From Polyporus tsugae (lineage: Eukaryota > Basidiomycota > Agaricomycetes > Polyporales > Polyporaceae), in the NCBI GenBank assembly GCA_024305745.1, contig JAHRBS010000012.1:1679001-1743000 (forward strand): a DNA stretch of 64,000 bases. Reading direction: 5' to 3'. Shown piece after piece: positions 31,480-43,697 of the stretch (its first letter is position 1; every line of letters starts with the position of its first letter). Made by a program: the position numbers and the translations under genes. The notes under the pieces are model-generated. The model saw nothing but the letters and a program-made list of their open reading frames with translations, did not search any database and was not told the origin of the DNA.

Positions 31480-33051
31480 TATGGGTGTAAGTTTGCGACA
31501 TTGCAAGTCCAGGACGTGGGGGACTCGGACACTGGGCACCACGATACTTGGACAAACCAGACCGGGGCTAGCGTGTCGTTCGACTTCATTGGTGCGTTCG
31601 TCTATACACGCGTCTAATGCCTTCAATCGTGCTCAATCCTATCTTACGGGGGCCAGGCATCCAAATTAAGGTCCTTGCGACTCGCCGCCCACTGGGCGCA
31701 TATCTTACGAATGTCTCCTTCTCCATCGACGGTGGCCCGCCGACGCTGTGGACGACCCAAGACTTCGTGCCCCGGATCACGTATCAAAACCTCGTGTACG
31801 CGTCCGGAGACCTGTCCCCTTCGCAGCACAAGCTCACCATCACGAACCTTGGTGATATCTTTTGGCTCGACTTTGTGCAGTATGAGACCGCAGACTCTCT
31901 ACCTGTTATCAGCGACGGTGGAAGCACGACAGAGCCCCCTGCGCACACGACGGAGGCAAGTACCCTTCCCCCGACCACGTCTCGGAAGTCTATCCCGACT
32001 TTCAAACCGCACACGACGAGCGATGCAGCCGCCTCTGGCACAGGCTCGTTCATACCGCCTAGCGGCGCGAGTGTAACCGCCAGTGGAACAGCAGTGGAGC
32101 TCACGATCGCATCTGCCCCTTCGATGTCGCAAATCCTGCCTACTATGGCTACCACTGCGCTTCTATCCTCAAGTTCCGATACGGGGCCCGCCGCCACCGG
32201 AGTGGCTTCCGCGTCGTCCGCTACCTCACAGCCGTCTTCAAAGACGCCGATAATCGTAGGCGTTGTTATTGGGGTTGTCGGGGCACTTGTACTGCTGTTC
32301 GCCACGGTATGGTGGCTCCGCATGCGCGTCAAGGCTCGGGAGTCGGATGCTTTGACGGCCATGCCTTATGCCGGTATGTCCTACGCAATACAGTCGATCC
32401 ATCTTTGGAGAAAGGCTCATATGAGCATCAGCCGTCCACACGCCGGGGTCACACTTATCAAAGGGGCAACCCCCGCCAAGCCCTGCTGTCCAAACCTCAC
32501 ATGCGTCGTCAAGGACGCAGTTGGTCTCAGCAAATGACCCAGATGCCTTTGACGGCGTCTCCCTTCCATCTTCCCCCGACCTCTCAGAACGGCTCGCCTA
32601 TGGTACACCTCAAGATGCAGACAAGGCGAGGCTCTTTGCCAAACTGCGTACGGATCAGACCTCGTCCCCGAGAGCGAGCTCCGCTGATGATCGCCCACTG
32701 CCATACATCCCCAGCGTCGGACCGCCGATGCGTTCAGCCCCCGGCAGGGCAGACGCGATCACCCCGCTTTCCTTCGCGACCACTCTCAGTGCGGGGTTCT
32801 CGTCTGGGGTTGCGACGTCGTTCTATGGCCTCGGAACCTCCTCGCATGTGGATGCATCTGAATCACCGCGTACCGGTCCGCATCTGACGTACGTGGAGTC
32901 GCGCGATGGCGGGGTACGCTTGGCGGGCGGACCCATCGCGGACCCAGATGCGAACATGTACACTCCGGCGGAGTATGATGAGGTGGTGGAGACCTTGCCT
33001 CCGTCGTATGCCCAGCTTCAAGGGGCTGGGCTGGACGGCGGCGAGCGGTGA
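31480..33051 (+). CDS. Single-pass cell-surface protein with lectin-like ectodomain (5' end unclear)
   Basis: Visible exons are about 31500-31591, 31657-32373 and 32531-33051, with phases that fit. The ectodomain belongs to a common mushroom type: DTWTNQTGASVSFDFIG, a strand-rich block with NVSFSIDGGPPTLWTT, and HKLTITNLGDIFWLDFVQYE. A Ser/Thr-rich stalk (about 100 residues, likely O-glycosylated) follows, then one membrane span (IIVGVVIGVVGALVLLFATV) with a basic stop-transfer end (RMRVKAR). The cytoplasmic tail of roughly 190 residues ends in VRLAGGP...LPPSYAQL. Function is unknown; a wall or environment sensor role is speculation. The first exon and start codon could not be fixed, and the 5' part lies in duplicated DNA. 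Confidence 0.6.
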
Positions 33052-33500
33052 TCAGGCATGGTCATCTCTTGACTTCCGATGTTTGTCCAGTCAAACACAC
33101 CCACGTTCATTATCCGATTGTTAATTTATGATATGAGATATCTTATTCTAGCACCAACTGTTGCAGTGCTCAGCTGCAAGGTGGATGTTGTCGTTTTACG
33201 CCTGTCGCGCTTTGTTACACGATCTTCGATATCTACTACTAGTTGCCATTTATCATATCTCTATAATACTCAACGGACGTGGGGGACGTCTTGAAAGGCT
33301 GGGACACCCCCACTCGGGTAGTGATGCCTAGGCCTCAGGAGAGGCAAGGGGAGAGGGGGGAGTTTCTTTTGCAGGGTCGGATACAATATCTACGCTGGCT
33401 TTACTCTATGGTCTATCGGTTGACGCATCACAGTGGGCGTTAGCGGGAAAGCTAATCCTTAACATACGAGTTGCCACACCCCTGCATCGGATCATCCGTA
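33052..33500. other. Intergenic between convergent genes
   Basis: Only short frames. The 3' ends of the flanking genes face each other here. Confidence 0.5.
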
Positions 33501-35088
33501 TCACTCTACGCTGCGATCCAAACTTTCCAGATAAGAAACGACACCCGGAACCTCGAAAGGCGGAACAGCCTCTACGACGGATGAGTCGTCATCCGACTGG
33601 GCACGAACTCGATACCATCGCATGCTCTCGTGCGAAACGTATCGGATTGACCGATAGAAACCGACGAATCGAATGGACGGGCATTGCCTAGCGATCGTAG
33701 CAGCGGTTTCCCTGAAGAGGTCCGTCTCTTGAGTAGTTTCAGCCCAACGAATACCGTGGGCGACAGACAGTCCCAGAAGTGGAGGAGGGTTCACGCTCTC
33801 GAGGATGGGGCGCAGCTATCGCAAACGTAACTTGAGTAAGTGCTTCGGAGAATGGGATCTTCCATGGAGGAACACGCACGACAATTGATAGATGCTCCTT
33901 CAGCTCTGCATTATCGGCGGGAGAACGGTCTTGCGACAGGTGAAGAAATCTGACTGTCTCCAAGCTGCGCGAGAGGTCCTCCAGGTACGCATCCGGAAAT
34001 CCTGTCACCCAGACTGAAAGCACAACAGGTGCCATCCTCTTGATGGCTGCCAAGGCCTTCGAGACGTCGTCCACACTTTCGTGAACTCCAATAGTTTGAC
34101 AGCATAGAAGGCGGCGCACTGGTGGAATAAGAAGGGGAAGTGGCGCATAGACTGTGAGGGAATCCAAGTTCGGCCACCGGACAGCGAGGGAGTCCTGGGT
34201 GGGTTTTGCGGCGCCCCAATCGGCGGAAAGGTGCTGCATCATCCACTCCGGCACTCCATGCCCCCGATCCAAGTTTCGAAGGCGCGCAATTCGAACGTTT
34301 GGGAATGCGCGAACCAACGCGGGAAGCGGGGAAAGGGGAAAAGGGTGGCTGGGGACGAGATCAAGGGTGTGCACACGCTCCCATACCGTCGTGTAGCCAT
34401 CCAACCTCGCGTCGGCATAATTGATGAGGGTCAACTCTTCCAGAGAGCCAGCGCGGGCCTCAAGCGACCTGAGTATGTCGGTGAGAGCCAGCGTTCCGGC
34501 TTCGCGGAGTTTGATGCTTCGTGGGGTGCTCCGCAAGTTCCGCAGGATAGAGAGAGAAAGACACCCAACCGCCTCGAAAGTGATGCTCTCCAGCTGCTCG
34601 TAGCCTGAGATGACTGTCGCCAAGGAGGGCGTCTTCTCGAGAAGACTCTCGAGGCGTTCAATGTGGATGTGTCTAAGGTTCCGTGCGTGGACAATAGCGT
34701 CTACGAGGAGCACACAGGGAGAGTGATCCTTCCTCCGTGGAAATGAGCCTTCTGGCCGACGATTGAACGCAGTGTCGCGAATGGTTAAGGTCCGGATATG
34801 TTGGGCGTCACGTCCTTCGTTCTTCAATATGAACTTTGAGAAGGACGTCACCTTTTCCGGTCCACTTGGGATCGCCAGCAGGACTTCATCTTGTACATGT
34901 ACAACGCCGTCGATGTTCAGCACCATGAGGTCGTGGAAATGTGAATAAAGGTCTACTTCGGATAGCAGACTGGGCAGGGCGATCTCGTACGTCATACGAC
35001 TCGCCTTTGCCAGGTGGAGAGCGTCCCGTCGAGAAGCAAGCTGCAGGATGATAGTCCAGACGTCGTATGGTAAGTCGAGGACGCGCAT
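33501..35088 (-). CDS. F-box/LRR-like protein, single frameshift near the 3' end
   Basis: From 35088 an intronless frame starts MRVLDLPYDVWTIILQLASR, a degenerate F-box. It is followed by leucine-rich-repeat-like segments (NLRHIHIERLESLL, LEELTLINYADARLDG, VHTLDLVPSHPFPLSPLPAL, NLDSLTVYAPLPLL). The frame ends at 33739. A second frame, 33794-33501 (PPPLLGLSVAHGIRWAETTQ, CPSIRFVGFYRSI), is the natural continuation. The switch lies about 33785-33830, which contains a run of four C. Together they would give about 520 residues. A probable SCF-type adaptor whose target is unknown. Either a recent pseudogene or a sequence error at the C run. Confidence 0.65.
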
Positions 35089-35591
35089 CTCGGTATGTTC
35101 GCTGATGAAGAAAGTATGTCAACTGCATGGCTAGAAACGCGAGCATCCTGTTTGGTAACTTACAGGAAGGGTGGGTAGTCGAGATGAGGAGAAGCATCAT
35201 CTCACGACAGCTTTTATACACTTACACAGTTCCCAGGCTGTATCCGCTTGGTATAGCACCGGAGACGGCACAGAACTACGCTGGCGCTGCGTTGAGATTG
35301 GAGCCTACGAGCGAGACAGATCGTGTATACTTGTTGCAAGTTGCACAGGATCTAAGTCATTCCATGACCTTGATTAACGCACAGATATTGGGTGGCGTGA
35401 AGTGACTCAGGAGCAAAAAGCGACCAACGGAGCTCCCTCAAGTACCGCAAGGCCCCATGACACCACTCACAGTGTCCCAGCTACACTTCGTATACGGGTG
35501 TCTAACAAACGAACTGAACTGCATCGCATCAACACCGGAAGTAATCTCAAGGGCGGTTTGAGCACGCACGTATTCGACTTCTCCATGCGCC

Positions 35592-38486
35592 TCACACCCA
35601 TCCTCGCAGCCTCACAACTATCGCCATCACTGCTTCCTCCTTGTCACCCGGCGCAAGAGCCTCGCGAGTGTCCTTCAGCTTCTGCCGGCCATCCAAGTCG
35701 TCTAGGTCAACCCACTCCCTCCACTTCTCCAACTCCGGTGACTCCACGTTGAGCGCCATTACGATGTTCGACAGGTAGGCAAGGTCCGACGACAGCTGGG
35801 CCGCACCCGCAGGCGTGAGCCTGCTGATGCGCGGGAGCACGTCAGACGTCAGAGATGAGACGAGCGACAGCCCAAGCGATGACAGCCACGCCGCCGAGAC
35901 CGCTTCTGGGGTGAGAACGGGGACCGCAACGGGAGCTGCGGTCCCAGGCGGGACAGCAGACGCTTTCAAGGAAAGGGAAGGAGACCGGCGATTGTGGGAG
36001 ATGCCAGACGACGATATCGATGGCTCCAACACGGGCGGGGGTTCCACGAGTCCTCGTAACATATCCGTGCTGATGAAAGGGAGCGTCTCGAGCGAGAAGG
36101 CAAGGGCATCGTCGTCTGCATACACTTCAAAGAGCCGAGGGAGGTTTAGCAGGCCCTCCGCCACGTACTGTATCGTGCCGCTCGGCGAGAGCGAGAACGT
36201 CGGGACCTGGACTTCGCTCAGCGCGTTACCGGAAGTGATGGAACGTTTGGCCTTTGGATCCCCCGGGGTAGACCAGAGTGAAGACGACGCGTAAGATGCG
36301 AGGTACTTGTGTAGAGGTGACAGGATAGTGTCTTGCAGCGCTTGCTGGCACGTCTTCGCGAGCTCCGAAATCGCGTTGCGACCGCTAGTGAGGAGGGGCG
36401 GGGGAGGTGCAAGCGATGGAAGGATAGTCGGAAACAGATGCGGGGACCGTCGAGGATCGGGCGTCGAAGGAGTAGGCATCAGGAAAGTTTCGCCCCGCGC
36501 GGTCTGCGGGACGGAAGGCTCAGGGTCGACCTTGTTCAGTAGTTCCTGCAACTCCGTGGAGTTGAGGCTCGATTGCATGAGAAGCTGGAGCTTCCCCCTG
36601 CTGGCCCCCGACATGAAGATACCTCCAGGGTCACTTCTCGCCTGGCGCAGGGATGTCGAGACTTGGAGGAGGTTTGAACGAAGCTTTGCCTCGAATATCA
36701 CCATACGGTCAAGTAGAGCCCGCACAGCCTCGAGGAAGTGGAGTAACGCCTGGATGTCCGCCCAGTCGTCTGCGGTATAGTCGAGATCCGACAAATCCTC
36801 TCCAGACGCGGAGGTAGACAGCGACTGGCCACCCTGACCACTTCTTCGCGACCCGACATCAGCTTTCGACGCGTTGGCGAAGGCGGAGAAGAGATGATCC
36901 AGTGACTGAACGAGGCCAAGAGCCCCGTAGCCGTGCGTAAATGCGGTACAACGCGCGATTGCGTCCTCCGCGACCCCAAAGATGTCCACTGCACGCTCTC
37001 GCAACAAACGGGCATAGTCGACACGACCCCGCGACTCTGCTGCCAGCGCGGTTTTCAAGGCGTCCTCGACGAAGCGCGTCTCGAGTGTGGTGTAGTCTGC
37101 CTGGAAGTCGACGAAGGGCTCGAATAACTCCTGGTCCCAATCCAGGGCGGGTGGAGCGAGAGCATCGGTTCCGCTGATCGAAGCGCGGTGAGAGCCTACG
37201 CGACGCGCCAAGGAAAGTGACATTCGAGCGGAAGAGCGGCGGCGCAAGTGTCTGTCAGGCTTGTCGTCGGAGGGTACTGGGACGGCATAGCTGACCTTCT
37301 CCATGATCTTGTCCGTCGCGACCGCAAAATCCTCCGTCGCGCGGTATGCTGCGATCAGCTGGGGGAGTGCAACGGCACCATAATATGTAGAGAGGGCTTC
37401 CAGACGCTGGGAGAACGACGGCTGCAGGGCAGAGAGGGTGGACGTGATGAGAGCAGAAAGCGTGGGTCGAGGATCAGGGAAGATGGCAGGAATTGATGAC
37501 CTCTCGTTTTGCAGGATTTTCTGGAAGGCGGTATAGAAGGTCGGGAGAAAGGATGAAAGGATGATGGGAGAGGGTTCAGCGGAGGATGCCTGATCACAGT
37601 CGCGGAGACGAGCGTGTTGCCATTCTTCGACAAGGGGACCCCTTCGCGAGCCGTAGTAGTAGTTGCGAAACTCCGATTCGCGCTGGATATTGGTGAATAT
37701 GGAGAAGTAGTTGCGACACACCACGACGTCCTGTGAGTTCACAGCAGCCACAAGTGCAGAGCTGAGGGACGCCTCGAGTTGGTTCTGCAGGCTGACCATG
37801 AGAGTCCGCCTGCTCTCATACTCCGGCGTGTTCTCGAAAACGACCATGCTCTTCGACGCTTCCGACAACCGTTCCGCTGCCTTCTCGTAGTTCTTTTCAC
37901 CCAGCAACGAGATGACGTCGCTCTCAAGTGTGCTCCAGCTCTCCGCCTCCCGTAGAACCTCTCGCGTGGCCTCCATGTTTCGCTTGACAGTGTCCAGATA
38001 GTGAAGCCTCTCGAGCGCAGCGTCCGTTTCGACCCCGAGAGATGGCTTGGATTTGAGCTGGACACTGGCCAGAATGCCTTGCAGAGAGAGCGCACTTTCG
38101 CGCATGAAGTGCAGGTCGTATGTAAGACGAGACGCACCGCGCGAGATGTCTTCGATCAGTCGGTCGACCTGAGCAGACGTATCCTCGGACGCGATCTCCA
38201 GAGTCCCAACTAGATGTGAGACTCGTCGGTCGAGTTCCGTCAGAGCCGCAGGCCGTTCCGAGTCGGTGGGCTCCTCGGACACTCCAAGGATGTCGTTAAT
38301 CCAGGAAACAACATCTTCATGATCTTCCAGCGAGCTAAGCAGCTCAGAGGAGGACTCTAGGATGGGTGAGGCGCTATTGATTTTGATTGCGGTAGGTCTT
38401 TGCTGTTTCCTGCATAGACACGTTTAGGATTTCAATAACGAAGCATCGGGATAGCGACCTTTTGCTCACTGTCCAACTGCTGTCAT
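35592..38486 (-). CDS. COG7: Conserved oligomeric Golgi complex subunit 7
   Basis: COG tethers vesicles recycling within the Golgi; subunit 7 belongs to lobe B. The main exon 38409-35592 begins after a 60-nt intron (38410-38469). A short first exon, 38486-38470, encodes MTAVG plus two bases. The total is exactly 945 codons (944 aa). The N-terminus contains DVVSWINDILG, and coiled-coil helices typical of COG7 follow: LTYDLHFMRESALSLQGILA, NYFSIFTNIQRESEFRNYYY. The C-terminal region has LSSDLAYLSNIVMALNVE. The length is in the family range. It faces the eIF3g gene; the start codons are 304 bp apart. Confidence 0.85.
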
Positions 38487-38790
38487 CCCTTGTAGGCAAG
38501 GAGTTACGCCGAAGTCTGAGTGGAGATGTAGGCCGCACAAGAGGAGCTTCGGGAAGAAACAAGCTTGGAGCAGTAGCGTCAGATTCGGAGGAACTCGCAA
38601 GGTCAATGTCACACGATCGTGACGTGACTAGCTCACCATTAGGTGAAAGCTTACTGAGAAGACTCCCACGGCTTTTCTCTCTTTAGAGACCTTATCTTGT
38701 TTGTCACACTAGCGTGACCCACAGATTTTGCCTGCTAAGCTCCAGTGTACGAGCAGCAACGACGTCTTTCGTCTTCCCAAAACACCCACC
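38487..38790. promoter_or_regulatory. Shared divergent promoter, COG7 / eIF3g
   Basis: The 304 bp between the two start codons must hold both promoters. No clear TATA box is seen on either side, as is usual for housekeeping genes. Confidence 0.45.
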
Positions 38791-40036
38791 ATGGCCAGCA
38801 CGTACGTGTCCCGTCATCACTTTCCCTGACTGCGTGCATCTGATAGACTTACGCTGTTTAAGCGCACCAAAAACCTACTGGGCCGACGAGGTCGACGAGC
38901 TCGGTAGGCCAAATCTTACTTCCTGCGCTTTCGTTGATCTGAAAAGTCTGCTCCCTCCAGAGCAGCCCAAGGTCGAAGATTCTGTTGACGAGAACGGTAT
39001 CCGTACAACTGTGGAGTATGCGACCAACGATGACGGGAAGAGGGTGAAGGTGAATACCTGATTACCGCGCCTGTAATCGAAGAAGGGTTCCCATGCTCAC
39101 TAATTCTGCAGATTACGCGGAAGACCAAGCGAGTACTCCAGAAGGCGGTTGTCGACCACACTGTTGCGGAGCGCAAGGCTTGGGCAAAGTTTGGCCAAGA
39201 GAAGGGGAACAAGCCGGGACCGGATCGCGCAACTACCACGGTCGGAGAGAATGTTTCACTGAAGCTGAGTGCAGGTAACAAGGTGAGTAGTCAGTCTTTT
39301 CGCATATCATTCAGTTACCAATACATCCCCACCTCCCATACGTTATCAGGCTGCTGTCCAAGAGCAGTCGGCAGAGCAGACTGTCAAGGCGAACCTCACG
39401 AAGGCGGGTGCGGGCAAGGTCGTCTGTCGTCTGTGCAAGGGCGATCACTTCACCGCAAAATGTCCATACAAGGACTCACTATCTGGTCTTGATGGTGCAG
39501 GTGCGTACACGCATGTATCCACCCCCATCCCTTTCAACCCCTGACCGTGTCCCACAGAGACCCCTCCGCTTGGTCTCGACGATACCGGAACCCCTGCCGA
39601 GCCCGCCGCTGCTGCACCTGCAGCGACCACCGGCGGAAAGTACGTTCCGCCTTCCATGCGTGGCGGTGGACGTGGACCCGGTGAGGCGATGGGCCGCCCA
39701 GGCGGCTCGCGGGACGACCTCCCCACGCTCCGCGTCACGAACATCTCAGAAGATACCCAGGAGAACGACCTCCGCGATCTCTTCGGCACATTCGGACGCG
39801 TCGCCCGTGTGTACGTCGGACGCGACCGCGAGACGGGTGCAGGCAAGGGCTTCGCCTTCGTCAGTTTCGAGGAGAAGGCCTCCGCGCAGAAGGCGATGGA
39901 GAAGACGCACGGTCGCGGTTACGATAACCTCATCCTGAACGTCCAGTGGTCACGTACGTCCTCTCTATGTTTTCCATGCTTGATGGTGGTCTGTTGTCTG
40001 ATGTGTACGTCTACAGAACCGAGGGAGCAGCGGTGA
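38791..40036 (+). CDS. TIF35: Eukaryotic translation initiation factor 3 subunit G
   Basis: Six exons (38791-38801, 38863-39049, 39112-39282, 39350-39500, 39558-39953, 40017-40036) sum to 312 codons (311 aa). N-terminal eIF3g domain: [24 protein letters not shown] zinc knuckle follows, [15 protein letters not shown]. After an Ala/Pro and Gly/Arg-rich linker ([13 protein letters not shown]) comes an RRM with RNP2 LRVTNIS and RNP1 KGFAFVSF. It acts in 40S scanning and reinitiation. The first exon has only 11 nt and the last codes for few residues (PREQR). Confidence 0.9.
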
Positions 40037-41383
40037 GGGATCTGATGATTTGTACATTTGGATGCTGTATGCTGTATCAATACATCGCTATTGCGGTACC
40101 ATTTCGTGACCATTGCTTGACCTTCGGTCCCGCGCATCCCTCCACCCCAGTAGCAGGTGAGTCTACCGCGATTTTGCAATAGGGAAAACGCGATTGCTCA
40201 AGATGCCTACGGGCAGGACGCAGGGGCATATTCATCTTCTCACCCCACTCGCTCGATCCGTCCTGGAAGGTGCTCATGCTGGTGGGTCATGACTCATAGA
40301 CGCGAATCTGGAACAAGATTTAAAGTGCTTGTTTCTTCTTTCTGCCTGTTCGCGTCCTGGCCCTGTAGTACCGTTCGGATGACCGGGGATTTTGGGGTTG
40401 TGCACGAAGTACTCCCTCTCCCGCTAACTTGTCGAATGATTGCGTTGGGACATGCTATGTATTGGATTGAGACAGTGACATGCTATACGCCTTGTGCATC
40501 ACCTCCTATTCGCTGTTCAAACCATTACACGGAAGGTGAAGCCTCCGACGAATTCCTCCGCCGTATGTCAATCTAACGAAAAATTGTAGGTCGGCTGTGT
40601 CTCGGCGGAGAAACCCGCGATAATGGGATGATTCATCAAGATTGACATTCCGGATCCGCGTACCTTATTCGACTTACGGGCCGCTCGCTCGCTCGTGTCA
40701 TTGATGCCTGGGTTAACGTCTCTGGTCGACGCAAGACCTAGACATATGTTTCGCACAATCGCGACGCGAAACCACAACTCGTATGTATCCTTGACGGTTT
40801 CGAAATTATATCCTGCAACCCTAATGCAACTTCTTGTGCGCAAGATGACTTGGCTAGCCGGACTCATGATGCATATGGCACTTTGCTAATGGCGTCTGAT
40901 TTTGACATGTTGCAGGGAAGCACTCTCCAGAAGATCTGAGGCGTGCCCCACAAGCGAAGTCGTCTCACGCCTCCTTTGTTAGTGCGGCCGCGGCATGTGT
41001 ATACACGAGCATGCTGACCTAGTGCGATTGCATCGATTGGTCGGGGGACGACCCCCCACCGGAATTCACCCACAAAACGCCGGACGTTCTGATACCTGTG
41101 CTTCCGCCCTCTATTCAAACCACATCCGTATCGAAAGGTCTGGACTAGCTTCGGGTGAAATTACGTTGACATTGCTTTACTGCTCAGCTGCCCGCCGTGC
41201 ATGGCCCTCAGTGGCACCGCAACCCCACACACCGGTCGTTCGCTAGGAGAGATCCCGACCTGGCCACGCCAAATGATACAAATTGCAATCGCGTGACTTA
41301 AATATACGGCCAGAGGTTGCCGTACAAGTTGAACTGTCCGCCACCCCACTGTCCATCGCCAGGTCGAACTGCGACGCTCCGAT
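40037..41383. other. Intergenic
   Basis: No supported gene. Frames on both strands are short and without domains. Confidence 0.5.
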
Positions 41384-42606
41384 ATGGCAGGATCTCTCTT
41401 CCAGAATGCCTATTATGTAGCGAACTTCATCGACGCGATCCTGTATGGTAGGTGTTCGCCTTGACGCATCTTCGTGCCACGCCTGACGTCTGTTTGGTGC
41501 TAGGGGTGGAGTTGATCCTGTATTTTATGGTCGTCCGGCAGCTGCTGGAGCTCCAGAAACGAACCTCGATGGACAAGTTCATGATCGCCTTCAGCACAAT
41601 CCTTCTCATCCTCAACACGATCTACTGGACGACGCAGGTGTACTTTGGGCAGATGATGTACATCAATAACCCGAACTACCCAGGCGGGATCGACGGCTAT
41701 TGGCAGGACAAGTCCTCCGTGTGGTATCAGACGTGGGGTACGACGGCTTGCGTCGTGAGCAACTTGATGAGTGATGCGCTCCTCGTGAGTCGACGAGCTA
41801 ACCTCCTATCACTTTATCGACTGACCTTTTCTTAGATCTATCGCTGTTTCGTGGTTTGGAACAGCCGGCGCGTTACCATCATCCCCTCGATCATCTGGGT
41901 CGCGTCCCTCGGTATGTACGTTCATTCGAAACGCAGAGAGTGCTTCTCATGCATCATGACATCCATTCCAGTCTTCTCCATTGGGCTCCTGTATGGTTCA
42001 GGGCGTCCGGACGGGGACTACTTTGCGGGCATCGGAGCGATGTCCGTGACTGCTTATACAGCATCGACGTTCGCATTCAACGTCATCGTGACCGGGCTCA
42101 TATGCGGACGCATCATCTATTTCGGGCGGTACATGCAAAGATACTGCGACGCCGATACGAAGGTCTACACTGGGGCCGTGGCCATCGTCGTCGAGTCGGC
42201 GCTTCCATTCACGCTCTTCAGCTTTGCATACCTTGTCACATTCGCTGTCGGGACCGATGTCGCCTTCGCCTTCTCATTCTATGCGATGTTCTCGGTACGT
42301 GTTCTACCTATCAACGGGCTAATGTGCATAAACTCACTGGATCTTCCTTCTTCCAATCATCAGTGTATATCTCCCCTTCTGATCACCCTGCGAGTCCTCA
42401 CGCGCCGAGCATGGACGCGAGACGCTATTGCCCTATTCACAACAACGATCAGCTACCACGGGCCCTCCCGGGACGTCACAACTGACGCTGGAATACCAGT
42501 TGAGTTTACGGAGAAAGGGGCTGGAAAAGATCTCGGGGACTCGGCGGTGCGGGACCCATTGAGGGAGCCTAGTACCCAGATGGACATTGGGGAGCTGCCG
42601 GTATAA
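41384..42606 (+). CDS. Seven-span fungal membrane protein (tandem copy 1)
   Basis: Exons 41384-41447, 41504-41784, 41836-41911, 41972-42294 and 42364-42606 give 328 aa. About seven hydrophobic segments: ILYGVELILYFMVV, FSTILLILNTIYWTTQVYF, SNLMSDALLIYRCFVVW, IIPSIIWVASLVFSIGLL, FNVIVTGLICGRIIYF, LPFTLFSFAYLVTFAV, and SFYAMFSCISPLLITLRV. The C-terminal tail is acidic and polar. The IYRCFVVW motif is shared by large uncharacterised membrane families of agaricomycetes. There is no N-terminal signal peptide; the first span starts within 20 residues. A receptor-like role is possible but unproven. The next gene is a close paralogue. Confidence 0.8.
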
Positions 42607-43697
42607 GCACTGGTGTTTATTGATACCTTACAATTGTCCCAGTATTTTTACAACTGATAATTTACTAATCGTAGTGTAGTTTTAGCCATTCATGTTACGG
42701 AGGGAGTGTTCAATAGGTAGCGTCGTTAGTCGAATTGAACTCGAAAGCGCAAGTTGAGCCGGCGCGAACTCAAGTCGTTCCGTACAGCCACTCGGGGTTT
42801 CCGCCCCGACGTAGACCCCATCTCGAAACTGACCAAAAACTGACTCAAACTGCCACCTTGCAACCTAGCCTTTCTAACTTTTACTTCCCCGTCATGATCA
42901 CGATAAAACCCAAGACGACGACCCACCCCATTGTCATCCACGTCTGGTAACGGGGGATACGGCTAGTGCAGCACTGCAGCTTTGAATCGAGGACCACAAA
43001 AACCGTGAAGGGTTCCTGCCAGTGAACTTTGAAGACGAGATGCCAGACAACCTAAACTTTTCGATATCGTGGCAACACGGCGATAGCGCCATTATTTTCA
43101 GAGCCCAGTTGATCCGTATGTGTCTCTTTACGATTCCTAGTGCGGTATATTGACCTGTAGGCATAGACCCAGGGACCCTGGAGACGGTCGAGTTCCCTCA
43201 AGTTTGCGTGCCCAGTTGATTCTTTTGGGCAGTCCGCCCTGGGTGCATCAATACATCGCTCCAGGCCAGGTCTTCTCCTGCCATGGTCAGATTTATTGCT
43301 ACTTGCTTCTTGCGTCCGTGCTTGTCCCATGCGCCGCTGTTTGGGCGGGCTTGCGAACTTGGTCCCCAGCCGCCGTAATTCCTCTGGCCGGTGCACCACC
43401 ACATCCAACCATATCCCAGATTCTGCCATTCAGTGACGCCTTGCCTTGAATCTCATCGCATGCGGACTTTGGGACCAGCCGGGATGTAAATGGCGGAAAT
43501 GACCATCAAAGGCTGTGTGTTCTTCTCATCGACATGTCACCGGTACCTTTAGGAAGGTGGTGAGTTTAATTCATGCTGCAGGCGTGCTGTGCGCGAAGTC
43601 CGGTTTAGACCTAACTTATATAGGTGACGAAACAAACACCGTAAGTGTAAGTTCTACCCTCGTCTACACTTCACAAGTACTAAGCACCCCTCTCTCC
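42607..43697. other. Intergenic between the tandem paralogues
   Basis: No gene is supported. Confidence 0.5.

Larger units (their letters stand above)
29130..31590. repeat. Tandem segmental duplication, unit 2
   Basis: Counterpart of unit 1 with the same order: upstream motif, TATA box, quinone reductase, 3' flank and the start of a surface-protein gene. Exon lengths of the two reductase copies are equal, whereas introns and flanks have diverged considerably, so the duplication is not recent. Confidence 0.75.
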
